The notes under the pieces: generated by a model
The model's input: only the letters and a program-made list of their open reading frames with translations
What the model was told of the DNA's origin: nothing
Database searches by the model: none
Shown here: positions 18,385-28,262 of the stretch, piece by piece
Layout of the letters: the number at the start of each line of letters is the position of its first letter
Position numbering within the stretch: the first letter of the stretch is position 1
Position numbers and translations under genes: made by a program
Assembly (NCBI GenBank): GCA_949286015.1
Contig: CASEBB010000003.1
Span: forward strand, 1 to 64,000
Reading direction: 5' to 3'
DNA length: 64,000 bases
From: an uncultured Succinivibrionaceae bacterium
GTDB taxonomy: Bacteria > Pseudomonadota > Gammaproteobacteria > Enterobacterales > Succinivibrionaceae

Positions 18385-18709
18385 ACAGTTCTCCAAGAGT
18401 GTGGCGGGGTTACAGCAGCAGATCTTCAAAGAGCAAAGAACAGCACTGCAGAGCACAGCACCACTGCGCAGCTCTAATGTTAGGGCAGCCTCCCCTGAGG
18501 TAGCTTTCCCCTGAGGATAAGCCCTGCCCAAAGCTGCCTGCTCTCGCCATAAGGCAGGAGCACGCACCATGTGGCAGGCGGGTGGCAGGCGTCAGCTGGT
18601 AGCAGCCGTTATTGCTACCACTGTAGGACGTGGCCTGCACTCGCTCTGCCGTGGCTTTGCCTGCGGCGCGGCGGCACAAAAGTACGGTGCTAAAGCTAAA
18701 GGAAGCCTA
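18385..18709. other. Gap between sdhE and srmB
   Basis: No gene seen in about 325 bp. Two close CCCCTGAGG(T/A) words lie near 18490 and 18510. Confidence 0.45.
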
Positions 18710-18979
18710 TTACACGCCCTCACGGCCTGCACGGGTGGCGTGGCAGGCAATAATGGTCTCTACCATTTGCTTACGCTGTGGGGTATTTGGCTCGGCGGTG
18801 TGATGCAGCCAGCGAAACAGCTCTAAATCAGTGGCGTCGAGTAAGTCCATATAGGCAGCAACGGTAGCTGCATCCATTTTTGGTAAGTCGTGCTCGACAA
18901 AAGGTAAGAGCATGAGATCAAGCTCACGCATACCACGGCGGGATTGCCACTTAATACGGCCCCAATTTACTTCGCTCAT
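18710..18979 (-). CDS. sdhE: FAD assembly factor SdhE (YgfY/CptB family)
   Basis: Helps attach FAD covalently to the flavoprotein subunit of succinate dehydrogenase and fumarate reductase. An 89-residue protein (88 in E. coli) with the family's conserved RGM motif (SRRGMRELDLMLLPF, near residue 16) that binds the flavoprotein. The ATG at 18979 is chosen because GGAGG lies 6 nt upstream and the N-terminus MSEVNWGRIKWQ fits the family. No sdh or frd genes are in the window; in a succinate-producing anaerobe its client would more likely be FrdA (inference). Confidence 0.93.
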   Translation of the reverse strand: MSEVNWGRIKWQSRRGMRELDLMLLPFVEHDLPKMDAATVAAYMDLLDATDLELFRWLHHTAEPNTPQRKQMVETIIACHATRAGREGV

Positions 18980-19767
18980 TGCAAACCTCCACAAAAAGGA
19001 CGCCTAATGATACCGCATCGCGGCAGTGATGTGGCTTTAAGAGCGGTCAGTAAGGGGCGCCCAGCGTGGCAATTGTGAGGTTGTTGAGGGTGGTGAGGGA
19101 GTTGTGTGAGTGGAGGTAGTCTCGTGACATGAGAGCGGGACGCTGCTATGGCAAGCGCTCCCCACAGGCGGTAGCTCACCTGCGCCTCATAGGGATCACC
19201 GCGCTTCACAGCACCATTAGCCTCAGCACCGCGTGATAGCACTTTACGGGTGCTTGGGGCTGCACTTTCTACCAAAAGTGCCACCCCCTCTTTTAGGCTT
19301 ATGCGGCAGTAGCGTCAGCAGTAGCGTCAGAACAGGCGTTTCTCCCAGTTTAGCCACACCTGCTATTAAGGTGTAGACGAGGGTACAGACACCGTCTCTA
19401 TGAGGGTTAGCACTTAAGGCAATAACTCCGCAGAAGACACTCTGGCCATAAGTTGCCGCCTGCCCCGCCACTGAAGAGACAGGCGCCTCTTTGCTGACGC
19501 CATTGCCTGTAACCAGTGGAGCAACAGGAGCAGCCCCGCTTCCTCTGTGAGCACCCGCTCTCCCCACCGTTGCTCCAAGTGGGCACCGCAAAAGCGCTTG
19601 GCAGCGCCTGCTCTTGATAGTAACGCCGCCAACACTACTCTCAGGGTAAAACACCTGCTTGCAGGCAATTACCTCCGTTGTGATTTGCTTTTTTGGGATA
19701 CTCGCGCTCACGGCTCTGGCGTCCGCGCTTACCCCGAGAGGTACTGCACCCCGCCTGCTTCTTAGCG
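18980..19767. other. Long gap between glmS and sdhE
   Basis: About 790 bp. No supported gene: the open frames run through repeat DNA. It contains a decayed copy of the family A element at 19579-19705. Confidence 0.5.
19579..19705 (-). mobile_element. MITE-like family A element, decayed copy
   Basis: Read on the minus strand it runs from GCGAGTATCCC to GGTGCCCAC, 127 bp. It retains recognisable blocks of the family (AAAGCAAATC, GGAGGTAA, CAGGTGTTTTACCCTGAG, AGCGCTTTT). Both internal hairpins and the flanking duplication are lost; the flanks share only GCTC. It seems an older insertion than the other four. Confidence 0.7.
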
Positions 19768-21645
19768 CTACTCTACCGTTACCGACTTTGCAAGATTACG
19801 CGGCTGATCCACATCCGTACCATTAATCACAGCGACATGGTAGGCCAAAAGCTGCAGCGGCACCGTAAAGATCATTGGGCTAATAAACGGCGACACGTCG
19901 CTTACCTGCATCAGCACGCATTGCTGCGCTGCATCCGGCCCCAGCTCCAGATTGGTACCAGCAAATATGTACAGTCTGCCCCCACGCGCCCGCACTTCCT
20001 CAATATTGGAAATGAGCTTTGGTAAGAGCTTGTTATCTGGTGCCACCACGATCACCGGCATCTTGCTGTCGATCAGCGCGATTGGGCCGTGCTTTAACTC
20101 ACCGGAAGCATAGCCCTCAGCGTGGATATAGCTGATCTCTTTGAGCTTTAAGGCACCCTCTAAGGCAATGGGGTACATCGGACCACGGCCTAAGAACAGG
20201 CTGTGCTCTTTACCCACAAACTCATGGGACAGGGCCTCAATCTGCGTATCCAGCTTTAAGACCTCAGAGATCACAGCAGGGGCGGAGTTTAAGGCCTGCA
20301 CCATCTCTTTGCCCTTAGCCGCATCGATTTCCCCACGCTTGCGGCCTAAGGCTAAGGTCAGCATGGTGAGCGCCACCAATTGCGTCGTAAAGGCCTTAGT
20401 GGAGGCCACACCGATCTCGGTGCCCGCACGCGTAAAGAAGGCAAATTGGGACTCACGCACCAGCGAGCTATTGGCCACATTACACACGCACATGGTGTGA
20501 GCGTAGCCTTGGCTCTGTGCCAGCTTTAAAGCTGCTAAGGTATCAGCAGTTTCACCTGATTGCGACAGCGTCACAAAGAGGCTGTGTGGCGGCACAATAG
20601 TGCGCTTGTAGCGATACTCCGAGGCAATGGTGACCTCAGTGCTCACCCCCGCGTACTCCTCAAGAAAGTACTTACCGACTAAGCCTGCATGGTAGGAAGT
20701 ACCACAAGCCACAATCTCGATGTGATCGATGTGAGCTAAGCACTCTAAGAAGTCGAGCTCAGCGGCGCCATCGTTCTTGGTGGCGTTGTAAATAAAGGCC
20801 CCGCTGGTGACGTTATCCTCACTTAAGCGGCCCATGAGGGTGTTAGCCACTGCCTCAGGCTGCTCAAAGATTTCCTTTTGCATGTAGTGCTTGTAAGGGC
20901 CCTTGCCTAAGAGCTCGCTGTTAAGCTCCAGCGATTGCACCTCACGTTGCACCTCATGACCCTGCGCATCAAAGATGTGGTACTCATGGCAGGTTAAAAC
21001 CGCGCGGTCACCATCTTCTAAGTAGATAAAGCGGGACGTTACCGGCAGCAGCGCCAGCACGTCTGAAGCGGCAAAGTTTTCCCCAATGCCCACTCCCAGC
21101 ACCAGTGGCGAGCCCTTACGCGCGACATAGAAGCGATCGTGCTCACCTTTTACCACCACGGCAATGGCATAGGAGCCTTGCACCTGTGCAAGCGCGCTAT
21201 CTAAGGCCTGCGGCATGGCTTGCCCAGCTTGTTTACAACTATCGATTAAGGCGGCTAAGACCTCGGTATCGGTGTCGCTCTTAAAGCAATAGCCCTGAGC
21301 TTGGAGCTTGGTTTTGAGCTCTTGGTAGTTTTCGATGATACCGTTATGCACGAGGGTGATATCGCCCACGCAATGAGGGTGGGCATTGGCCTCAGTTGGT
21401 CGGCCGTGGGTAGCCCAGCGGGTGTGAGCCACACCTAAAGTACCGTTAGCATGGCGCTCGTGAACGAGGGCTTCAAGGGCACTGACCTTACCGGTGCTGC
21501 GGACTAAGTGACCGGCATCTTGAGGGTCAGAGGAGCAGACATACAGACCGGCGGAGTCATAGCCACGGTACTCGAGGGCGTGCAGGCCCACTAAGAGTAT
21601 TTCTGCAATGGGACGTTGGGCGATGGCCGCGACGATACCACACAT
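19768..21645 (-). CDS. glmS: Glucosamine-fructose-6-phosphate aminotransferase (isomerizing)
   Basis: Makes glucosamine-6-phosphate from fructose-6-phosphate and glutamine, the entry to amino-sugar, peptidoglycan and LPS synthesis. 625 residues (609 in E. coli). Residues 1-240 form the glutaminase domain, with the nucleophile Cys2 after Met (MCGIVAAIAQ) and RGYDSAG. Two SIS isomerase domains follow (ACGTSYHAG, LSQSGETADT), then the conserved tail PRNLAKSVTVE. The start at 21645 places Cys2 correctly and has AAGGAAG upstream; the frame opens 54 codons earlier. glmU is not adjacent. No glmS ribozyme is expected or seen in this lineage. Confidence 0.97.
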   Translation of the reverse strand: MCGIVAAIAQRPIAEILLVGLHALEYRGYDSAGLYVCSSDPQDAGHLVRSTGKVSALEALVHERHANGTLGVAHTRWATHGRPTEANAHPHCVGDITLVHNGIIENYQELKTKLQAQGYCFKSDTDTEVLAALIDSCKQAGQAMPQALDSALAQVQGSYAIAVVVKGEHDRFYVARKGSPLVLGVGIGENFAASDVLALLPVTSRFIYLEDGDRAVLTCHEYHIFDAQGHEVQREVQSLELNSELLGKGPYKHYMQKEIFEQPEAVANTLMGRLSEDNVTSGAFIYNATKNDGAAELDFLECLAHIDHIEIVACGTSYHAGLVGKYFLEEYAGVSTEVTIASEYRYKRTIVPPHSLFVTLSQSGETADTLAALKLAQSQGYAHTMCVCNVANSSLVRESQFAFFTRAGTEIGVASTKAFTTQLVALTMLTLALGRKRGEIDAAKGKEMVQALNSAPAVISEVLKLDTQIEALSHEFVGKEHSLFLGRGPMYPIALEGALKLKEISYIHAEGYASGELKHGPIALIDSKMPVIVVAPDNKLLPKLISNIEEVRARGGRLYIFAGTNLELGPDAAQQCVLMQVSDVSPFISPMIFTVPLQLLAYHVAVINGTDVDQPRNLAKSVTVE

Positions 21646-22311
21646 AATTCTTCCTTGCAGTTGATTGCTTGCTGATAGCTGAGGGCGAGACGATCGTAAA
21701 GACTTAAAGCGGGTGCGGGCAAACGGGCGGAAACAGAGTTGTTGCGGGCCTACGGCTCTTATTCTTAATCTGAGTAAGACACAAGGAGCAAAGCACTGGC
21801 AGTTCACTTGCGGGTACAGGGGAGTGGGTACTTGGGTAATGGGTGCTGGGGTGATGGATGCTCACCCTCTGGGTATGCGCACCATCCAACCATCCACAGA
21901 TCCCTGCTTTTGGGGCCCCCTCTTTTTAGAGCCTTGAGGTAGCTGCCACCGCAGGGCATGTGGTGATCTTCACTCATGGAGTGATCTTCGCTCATGGTTT
22001 GAGCTCACCACCTCATCCTAATGAGGCTACCTTAAGAGCCCCTCTCCCTACTGTTTCTTACCAAAAGTTTCCACCCCAGCTTAAGGCTATATACCCCCTA
22101 CTCTGCGCTGCAGCTCAGGTGGGTGCTTCCAACGCTGCTGACGCTACGCATCACGCCATTTATCACGTCAGTAGCAGTCCCCTGTCTTCAGGTTAGGACG
22201 TGGTCGTAAGACCCACCTAATAGAGGATGAACACTTGTGGTAATAAACCACCACCTTGAAGAGGGTGGCCTTAATGCCCATGCAGCGCACTTACTTCATA
22301 GGGGATTGCGT
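21646..22311. other. Gap between thyA and glmS
   Basis: No supported gene in about 665 bp. A short direct repeat, GTGATCTTC(A/G)CTCATGG, occurs twice in tandem at 21962-21996. Confidence 0.5.
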
Positions 22312-23106
22312 TTAGACCGCTACTGGCGCCTTAATCGCTGGGTATGGGTCGTAGTCCACCAGCTCAAAGTCATCGTAGTCGTAATCAAAAAGCGTTGGGG
22401 CCTGACGCTTAATGATCATCTTTGGCAGCGGACGTGGAGTACGGCTTAACTGCTCCTTAACCTGCTCAAAGTGGTTGTGGTAGATGTGGGTATCACCACC
22501 CGTCCACACAAAATCACCAAGCTCTAAACCGCACTCTTTGGCCATCATCATGGTCAACAGCGAGTACGAGGCGATGTTAAAAGGCACGCCTAAGAAGAAA
22601 TCACAGCTGCGCTGATAGAGCAGGCAGCTTAACTTGTTATTGGCCACGTAGAACTGGAAGAGCAAGTGGCAAGGTGGCAGAGCCATCTTCTCCACGTCAG
22701 CCACATTCCACGCGCTGACAATGATGCGGCGGCTGTTAGGGTTGGTCTTAATCTCCGTAATGGCATTGGAGACCTGATCAATGATGCGGCCGTCTGCGCA
22801 CTCCCAGTGACGCCACTGCTTACCGTAGACAGGGCCTAAATCGCCGTGCTCGTCGGCCCACTCGTCCCAGATGCTGACCTTATGGTCGTGCAAGTACTTG
22901 ATGTTGGTATCGCCGTGGAGGAACCAGAGCAGCTCGTATATGATCGACTTGAGGTGTACTTTTTTGGTGGTCAGCAGAGGAAAGCCCTGACTTAAGTCAA
23001 AACGCATTTGTGTACCGAAAATGGAACGGGTGCCCGTACCGGTGCGATCACCACGATCGACGCCCTCTTCCATAATCTTTTTCATCAAGTCCAGATAAAC
23101 CTGCAC
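22312..23106 (-). CDS. thyA: Thymidylate synthase
   Basis: Converts dUMP to dTMP with methylene-tetrahydrofolate. 264 residues, exactly the E. coli length. The family signatures are clear: [11 protein letters not shown] near the N-terminus, the catalytic cysteine in [30 protein letters not shown] for dUMP binding, and [10 protein letters not shown]. The start is GTG at 23106 with GGAGG 7 nt upstream. In E. coli thyA is followed on its 5' side by lgt and ptsP; here an unknown gene stands where lgt would be. Confidence 0.98.
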   Translation of the reverse strand: MQVYLDLMKKIMEEGVDRGDRTGTGTRSIFGTQMRFDLSQGFPLLTTKKVHLKSIIYELLWFLHGDTNIKYLHDHKVSIWDEWADEHGDLGPVYGKQWRHWECADGRIIDQVSNAITEIKTNPNSRRIIVSAWNVADVEKMALPPCHLLFQFYVANNKLSCLLYQRSCDFFLGVPFNIASYSLLTMMMAKECGLELGDFVWTGGDTHIYHNHFEQVKEQLSRTPRPLPKMIIKRQAPTLFDYDYDDFELVDYDPYPAIKAPVAV

Positions 23107-23733
23107 AGAGCAACCTCCAATAGGTTAAGGTCAGGGTAGCAAGCCCCACACAAAATAGTACCTAATGGTACCTTTTGCCCTGCTACTAAGCAATGCTGCT
23201 TTTGCAGCAGCTTACTGCGCACCGGCTGTAACCACTGCTGTGCTCTGCTCAGGTGCATTTTAGTCCCCTTAAACGAGCCAGCCACCCCACCACCTACCGC
23301 GCACGGACTAAAGCTACCTCTAAATAGCTCTCCGCTTCGCGCACCACCAGCAATTACCTCAATTACGCTCCAAAGCTCTCTCGTGGTGGTTCCCGCTAAG
23401 ACGTGCTCATGGTGGTCTGCCCTTAGTGCCGCGCTCTTGGTACCCCTCCTTTGGCCATTAGACAAGAGTGCTCTCATCAGTGATGAATGCGCAACTGAGA
23501 GCAGGCAACATCACCAACCTCGAGATAAAAGGTGCCGATAAGCTTGAGCTTATCTTCAGCCGTCACTAACACCATACAAGGGCCACTACCACCCCGTGGC
23601 GTAATGGTGCTTTGCTCTTCCCAGAAACACCAACGGCGCCCGTAGGCGCCGTATCGTGAGGGGTGTTGCGTTGCGGCTAAGCCGCCGCAGAATGCTGGAA
23701 GCTGGAAGCCGCGTCGCCGCGCCCTAAAAGCAG
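23107..23733. other. Gap between an unknown gene and thyA
   Basis: No supported gene. It contains a GGCGCC-CGTA-GGCGCC hairpin near 23640 inside a longer inverted AACACC/GGGTGTT pair, and CTCGAGATAAAAGGTGCC near 23519, a piece of the hairpin/CTCGAG module described in the findings. Confidence 0.5.
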
Positions 23734-24708
23734 TCACTGCTGCGGTTTTGCCGCCAGCAGCTCCTGATAAAACTGCACCATGAGCGGAAAATCCTGCATC
23801 TCCGTCACCATGTTCTGGTAATGCTGCCACACGTCCCCATACTCCTCAGGATGCGCCCGTACCTGATTCTCACAGTCCCTAAAGAGCATGCGCATGTGGT
23901 CACCCCACTGCTCAAAGCTCACGATATCCAGCCGCGATCGCGGCGCTAAGGCCTGAATGCGCTGCATGTTATCAGGCAGCGTCAGCAGCTTGATATGAGC
24001 CTTATTGAGCTGCTTGACCATAGCCACTGTGACATTTTGCGCACAAGTCGCCACGTAGCACAGCTCCGGCTTGGTGGTGCTCTTAATCTTGGCGATGAGG
24101 TCGTCTAAGCGCTTGGTCATATTGCTCTTACACCACACGGCACTGCCCATTTGCGTACCAAAAAGCGCAATATGCGCCGCCGATGGGGCTAAGAGTCCAA
24201 TGGCACTGCGCAGCGATAAGTCCGCCATAGCGCAATGCTGCGCGCAAGGCACGCCCATGCCTATCAGCAGGCAGCCTAAGGCGCATTCCAGCTCCTTATC
24301 ATTGCGCCCACGACGGGCTAAGCTACCCGCCTGCTTTAAAACCTCACCAAAGCCAGAATCGGCCATAACCACGTCCACCATCTGCTCTGGCGTCATGGTC
24401 TTTTGCGTGTCCTCATCGAGAAGCTCTGCTGCTACCTCCTGAAAAAAGCTCTGCTCTTTTGCAGGGTAACGCGCCGCGCAATCTTGCAGCACGTACAGCA
24501 CAAACTCACTTGCATGCGTGGCAAACCACTCCTGAAGCTGCTGGCGCAAGGCAAGGGGATCAGTAGTACCTGCTGCCGAGAACTGCGTAGTCAAAGCTTG
24601 CACTTTGGCGGCATAGGACTCGTAAACCATGATCTCAGGGGTAGGGATGTATTTGTTGCGCCGTAAGCTGAGCAGAAACTTGTACTCAGGTACCGTGTAC
24701 AAAAACAA
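23734..24708 (-). CDS. Unknown cytosolic protein at the position of lgt
   Basis: A 324-residue protein with no recognised domain. The sequence is mostly helical and soluble, with no signal peptide or membrane segment and several cysteines (ELECALGCLLIGMGVPCAQHC; LCYVATCAQNV). The preferred start is TTG at 24708, which has CAGGAG six bases upstream; an ATG at 24630 has no good site, and the frame runs back into the neighbouring mobile element. It lies between thyA and ptsP on the same strand, where E. coli has the membrane protein Lgt; it shows no resemblance to Lgt. The frame is long and uninterrupted, so it is probably real. Confidence 0.7.
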   Translation of the reverse strand: MFLYTVPEYKFLLSLRRNKYIPTPEIMVYESYAAKVQALTTQFSAAGTTDPLALRQQLQEWFATHASEFVLYVLQDCAARYPAKEQSFFQEVAAELLDEDTQKTMTPEQMVDVVMADSGFGEVLKQAGSLARRGRNDKELECALGCLLIGMGVPCAQHCAMADLSLRSAIGLLAPSAAHIALFGTQMGSAVWCKSNMTKRLDDLIAKIKSTTKPELCYVATCAQNVTVAMVKQLNKAHIKLLTLPDNMQRIQALAPRSRLDIVSFEQWGDHMRMLFRDCENQVRAHPEEYGDVWQHYQNMVTEMQDFPLMVQFYQELLAAKPQQ

Positions 24709-25157
24709 AGCAGACTCCTGTGTAGTTTGCCATGATGCTGGTGGGAAAAGGAATGTGAGGCGCGGCAGCGCAGTGCTGTTGCCGCTGGTGGTAGGTATGA
24801 CGTGAGTATCCCCAAAAAGCAAATCTCAAAGGAGCTAACTGCCTACATTCAGGTGTTTTACCTGATAAGAGGCGTTTGCTGAGGCGCTACTCTCGAGATA
24901 AGGCGCCGTCAGGCGCTTTTAGGTTACCTACGTATGACTGAGGACGCCAGAGGACAGCTGCCCCGCTAAAGGGTAGCTGCCGCCTTTACTAGTGGGAGAT
25001 TCGCGCCGCAATTTTAGCTAAAAGGCCACTCTCTCTTGTGATAAAAGTGCTTGTGTCTGGGGTTCTACTGTCCCCAGTAAACTAGGAGCGCTATCTGAGC
25101 CGCGCCGCGCTTGTGGCGATGAGGTGCGGTTCTACCGCACTGCGATGCACTTGTGGG
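24709..25157. other. Gap between ptsP and the unknown gene
   Basis: No gene. It is largely occupied by family A element copy 2. A GTGCGG/CCGCAC hairpin without T-tract lies near 25125-25140, downstream of ptsP. Confidence 0.5.
24802..24931 (+). mobile_element. MITE-like family A element, copy 2, with 7-bp target duplication
   Basis: 130 bp, from GTGAGTATCCCC to GGTTACCTAC, flanked by GTATGAC on both sides (24795-24801 and 24932-24938). The 3' hairpin GCGCC-GTCA-GGCGC followed by TTTT is intact. The larger internal hairpin is partly broken (GATAAGAG against CTACTCTC). Confidence 0.9.
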
Positions 25158-27452
25158 TTAAAAGTGCTTAGCGTTAATCTCGCTGGCCGACTCCTGATTG
25201 GAAAGGGCAATGATGCGGCCTAAGCCCTGCGCATTGGCGTAGTTATCGTACAGCGCCTTAATCTGCGAGCTCTCGGTTAAGGTCAGAGCCTGCTTGCCCA
25301 CCTCACGCAGCTGCGCAAAGCTGACACGACGCAGAATGTACTTAATGCGCGCAATGTACGAGTAATTCATGCTCAGCGAGGTGTAACCCAGCGACAGCAG
25401 CATTAAGGCACCTAATGGGTCACCGGCAATCTCACCGCACACATTAATGCGCTTGCCATTAGCTTCAGCCTTACGCACTAACTCGTTCAGACAGCGCACC
25501 ACACATGGATGGAAATGATCAAAGAAGCGTCTTACCTTTGGATTGGAGCGATCCACCGCCAGTAAGTACTGCGTTAAGTCATTGCTACCAATGGAGAAGA
25601 AGTCCACCTCACGGGAGAGCTCATCCATCATGTAAGCACAGGCTGGCACCTCGATCATGACGCCAAAGCGAGGCAGCGTCACTTCTTGCGCGGTCTTACC
25701 CCGCAGCTCATTGGCCACCTCAATAATGGCCTTTTTCACTGCCACTACTTCCTCAAGGCGCGACACCATTGGGATCATGAGCTCTAAGTTGCCGTACTTT
25801 TGGTGGGCTCGCAGTAAGGCTCTCAGCTGCGTGTACATGATGTTTGGCATGTCCAAAGTGACACGCACACCACGCCAGCCTAAAGCAGGGTTGGCTTCCT
25901 TGTTTGGCAGGTAGCTTAAGCCCTTATCCGAGCCAATATCCAAGGTACGGATGCACACAGGCTTTGGCGCAAAGGACTCTAACAGGTGCGAGTACCAATC
26001 AAATTGCTGCTGCTCACTAGGGAAGGTCTGGCAGAGCATAAAGGCAATCTCAGAGCGGTAGAGACCAATGCAATCCGTCTCACCAATGAGATTGCTGTCA
26101 TTATTCTGGTTTAAGCCCGCATTTAAGCCAATGACAATGTGCTGCCCATCTAAGCAGTCCACTGGCTTCATGCTCTCACGGGCAAAGAGATCACGCTGCT
26201 CGCGATTTTGATTTACCAGCTGCTTAAACTCGTCAACCACACTCTCTGGAGGGTCTAAGATCACCTCACAGTTATGGCCGTCCACAATAATGGTGTGACC
26301 ATCGATGTCGTTAACATTGAGGTTAACGCCCAACACCGAAGGGATGCCTAAATCACGGGCTAAAACAGTAGCGTGTGCACTGGTATCTTGTGAGGTAGTA
26401 ACAAAGCCTGCAATCTTGTCCGCTGGCAGCTCTGCCACCATCGACGATGGCATATTCTCCATGACAAGGATGACCGGCTCAGAGAAATCAAACTCTTGAT
26501 TGCAAGCGTGAATGAGGCGCGACACTAAGACCTGACCAAAGTCCTTGAGGTCGATAACGCGGGCGTTTTGGCCTTGCTTCTTAGCCTCAGCTAAGAGGCG
26601 CTCGATGACAATACGCACGGCCGAAGTGGCTAAGTACTTACCATCTTCAATGGTGCGCGTGATCTCATCCTGAATCGAGGTGTCATCTAAGAGGCTGCCG
26701 TAGCTGGAAATATAGCCAAAGACTGCTTGCCCCTTATCCCCCTCTTGCATCTTCAAGGTGGCACGATCCATCTCAATTTGCAGCTGGAAGAGCACCTGAT
26801 TAAAGAGCTCGACCTGCATGAGAGGGTCATCACCATGTTGGATGCGCACGTCCTCAAGAGAGACCTCTGGCTGCCACACTAATGCAGGGGCAATGGCGAT
26901 GTCACCGGTAGAGGCGAGACCCTTGATGCGCTGCAGCACGTCTTCTTCGACGCTGTTTTCTTCTTTGGAGCGGGCAATGAGCGAGCCTAATTGTGCGGCC
27001 AGCGTCACGAGGAAGGACTCCTCTTGCTCGCCGAACATTTGCTTAACCTTGCTTTGCACCACCAAGACGCCTAAGAGGTCGCCTTTGTTGAGGACAGGGA
27101 CGCCAAGAAAGGAGAGGTACTCGTCTTCACCAACCTCTGGCAAGTACTTAAAGTTTGGATGGGATGGCGCATCCGCTAAGTTTAAGAGCTCACCGGTGGA
27201 GCCCACCACACTCACTAAGCCCTCATCGGCGCGCAGCGTGACCTTACCCACAGCTTGTTGTAAGAGGCCATCGGAAGCGACGAGGCGATAGCGCTTACGG
27301 AACTCATCAAAGAGGTAGAGAGAACAGCAATCGGCGTCAGTGGTCTTGCGAATGTTCTGCACCAAGAGCGCCATAGCTTTGGTCAAATCATGCTCGCTAG
27401 CCACCTCTTGCGTGATTTGACTGAGAGCCCGTAAAAATAGTTTGCCGTCCAT
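25158..27452 (-). CDS. ptsP: Nitrogen-PTS enzyme I (EI-Ntr)
   Basis: PEP-dependent first kinase of the regulatory nitrogen PTS; passes phosphate to NPr. 764 residues (748 in E. coli). An N-terminal GAF domain (about residues 1-165, DADCCSLYLFDE) is followed by the enzyme I body: the phospho-histidine region SQDTSAHATVLARDLG, the barrel motifs IRTLDIGSDK, MIEVPA and FFSIGSNDLTQ, and the catalytic cysteine in INVCGEIAGDP. GGAGG lies 6 nt before the ATG. As in E. coli it follows rppH on the same strand, here 294 bp apart. It gives the window two enzyme I paralogues; only this one has the GAF domain. Confidence 0.95.
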   Translation of the reverse strand: MDGKLFLRALSQITQEVASEHDLTKAMALLVQNIRKTTDADCCSLYLFDEFRKRYRLVASDGLLQQAVGKVTLRADEGLVSVVGSTGELLNLADAPSHPNFKYLPEVGEDEYLSFLGVPVLNKGDLLGVLVVQSKVKQMFGEQEESFLVTLAAQLGSLIARSKEENSVEEDVLQRIKGLASTGDIAIAPALVWQPEVSLEDVRIQHGDDPLMQVELFNQVLFQLQIEMDRATLKMQEGDKGQAVFGYISSYGSLLDDTSIQDEITRTIEDGKYLATSAVRIVIERLLAEAKKQGQNARVIDLKDFGQVLVSRLIHACNQEFDFSEPVILVMENMPSSMVAELPADKIAGFVTTSQDTSAHATVLARDLGIPSVLGVNLNVNDIDGHTIIVDGHNCEVILDPPESVVDEFKQLVNQNREQRDLFARESMKPVDCLDGQHIVIGLNAGLNQNNDSNLIGETDCIGLYRSEIAFMLCQTFPSEQQQFDWYSHLLESFAPKPVCIRTLDIGSDKGLSYLPNKEANPALGWRGVRVTLDMPNIMYTQLRALLRAHQKYGNLELMIPMVSRLEEVVAVKKAIIEVANELRGKTAQEVTLPRFGVMIEVPACAYMMDELSREVDFFSIGSNDLTQYLLAVDRSNPKVRRFFDHFHPCVVRCLNELVRKAEANGKRINVCGEIAGDPLGALMLLSLGYTSLSMNYSYIARIKYILRRVSFAQLREVGKQALTLTESSQIKALYDNYANAQGLGRIIALSNQESASEINAKHF

Positions 27453-27746
27453 CCAAGACCTCCGTGGGGTTTGTTAGGTCTACCTAGCTGCGGAAAAAAT
27501 GACCAAAGAGAAAGCTTAGCGCCAAGTACATTCGCTGTCTACATTTGTAGTACATACATGTGAGCTTATCTAGGTTTTTTCTTCCCAGTAGTTGAGCATC
27601 ATGACCACACATGACAGCGTACCGGCGGCGCCTTGGGGGAGCAAAAGTCGTGCACTGCCCTGTTGTGACTCTGTACAGCGCCCGCCCCTTAATGGTGCTG
27701 CCCTAGCAGCTTATCGTGGCAGATCTTCAGGTGCAGGCAAGTACTT

Positions 27747-28262
27747 TTAGCGGCGTTGCAGCCTTGGGGGAGCCTTTAGTGAGAGGCGTAAGGCGGCGGG
27801 GGCAAACTCAGTGAGCATTTGCCGGTAAACGTCACGCTTAAAGGGCACTACATGGCGAATGGGGTACCAATACGAGACCCAGCGCCAGCTATCAAATTCG
27901 GGGTGCTTGCTGCAATTAAAGCGCAGAGTGAGGTCGCTGTCCTCATCGTTAAGGGAGAGCAGAAACCAGCGCTGCTTTTGCCCTTGGTATTGTTTGTTGG
28001 CCTTGCTCACGTGCATGTGCTTAGGCACTTTGTAGCAGTAGTGTTTACGTGAGGTCTGCATGACGTAGACATCTTTGCTATTAAGGCCGGTCTCTTCGTA
28101 GAGCTCACGGTAGAGGGCTTCTTCCTCGCTTTCGTCTTCTTTGAGGCCGCCTTGGGGAAACTGCCAGGTATTGTGGCGGACGCGGCGGGCCCAGAGAACT
28201 TGGCCGAGGTGATTGACGATCACCATCCCAACATTGAGGCGGAATCCGAACCTATCCAGCAT
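27747..28262 (-). CDS. rppH: RNA pyrophosphohydrolase (Nudix)
   Basis: Removes pyrophosphate from the 5' end of triphosphorylated mRNA, opening it to RNase E decay. 171 residues (176 in E. coli). The Nudix box is intact: GGLKEDESEEEALYRELYEETGL spans about residues 37-59, with REL and EE-TGL catalytic residues. WRWVSYWYPIRHVVPFKRDVYR matches the E. coli C-terminal part closely. The start at 28262 is chosen because FGFRLNVGMVIVN aligns with the family N-terminus and GGGAGG precedes it, though only about 3 nt away; the frame opens 50 codons earlier. It heads the rppH-ptsP pair. Confidence 0.95.
   Translation of the reverse strand: MLDRFGFRLNVGMVIVNHLGQVLWARRVRHNTWQFPQGGLKEDESEEEALYRELYEETGLNSKDVYVMQTSRKHYCYKVPKHMHVSKANKQYQGQKQRWFLLSLNDEDSDLTLRFNCSKHPEFDSWRWVSYWYPIRHVVPFKRDVYRQMLTEFAPAALRLSLKAPPRLQRR

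Noticed and set aside
19244-19711. 155-codon open frame on the minus strand
   Set aside because: It runs through the decayed family A element and has no ribosome binding site or family resemblance.
23477-23830. 117-codon frame next to the unknown protein gene
   Set aside because: Crosses a GGCGCC hairpin and overlaps the 3' end of a better supported gene.
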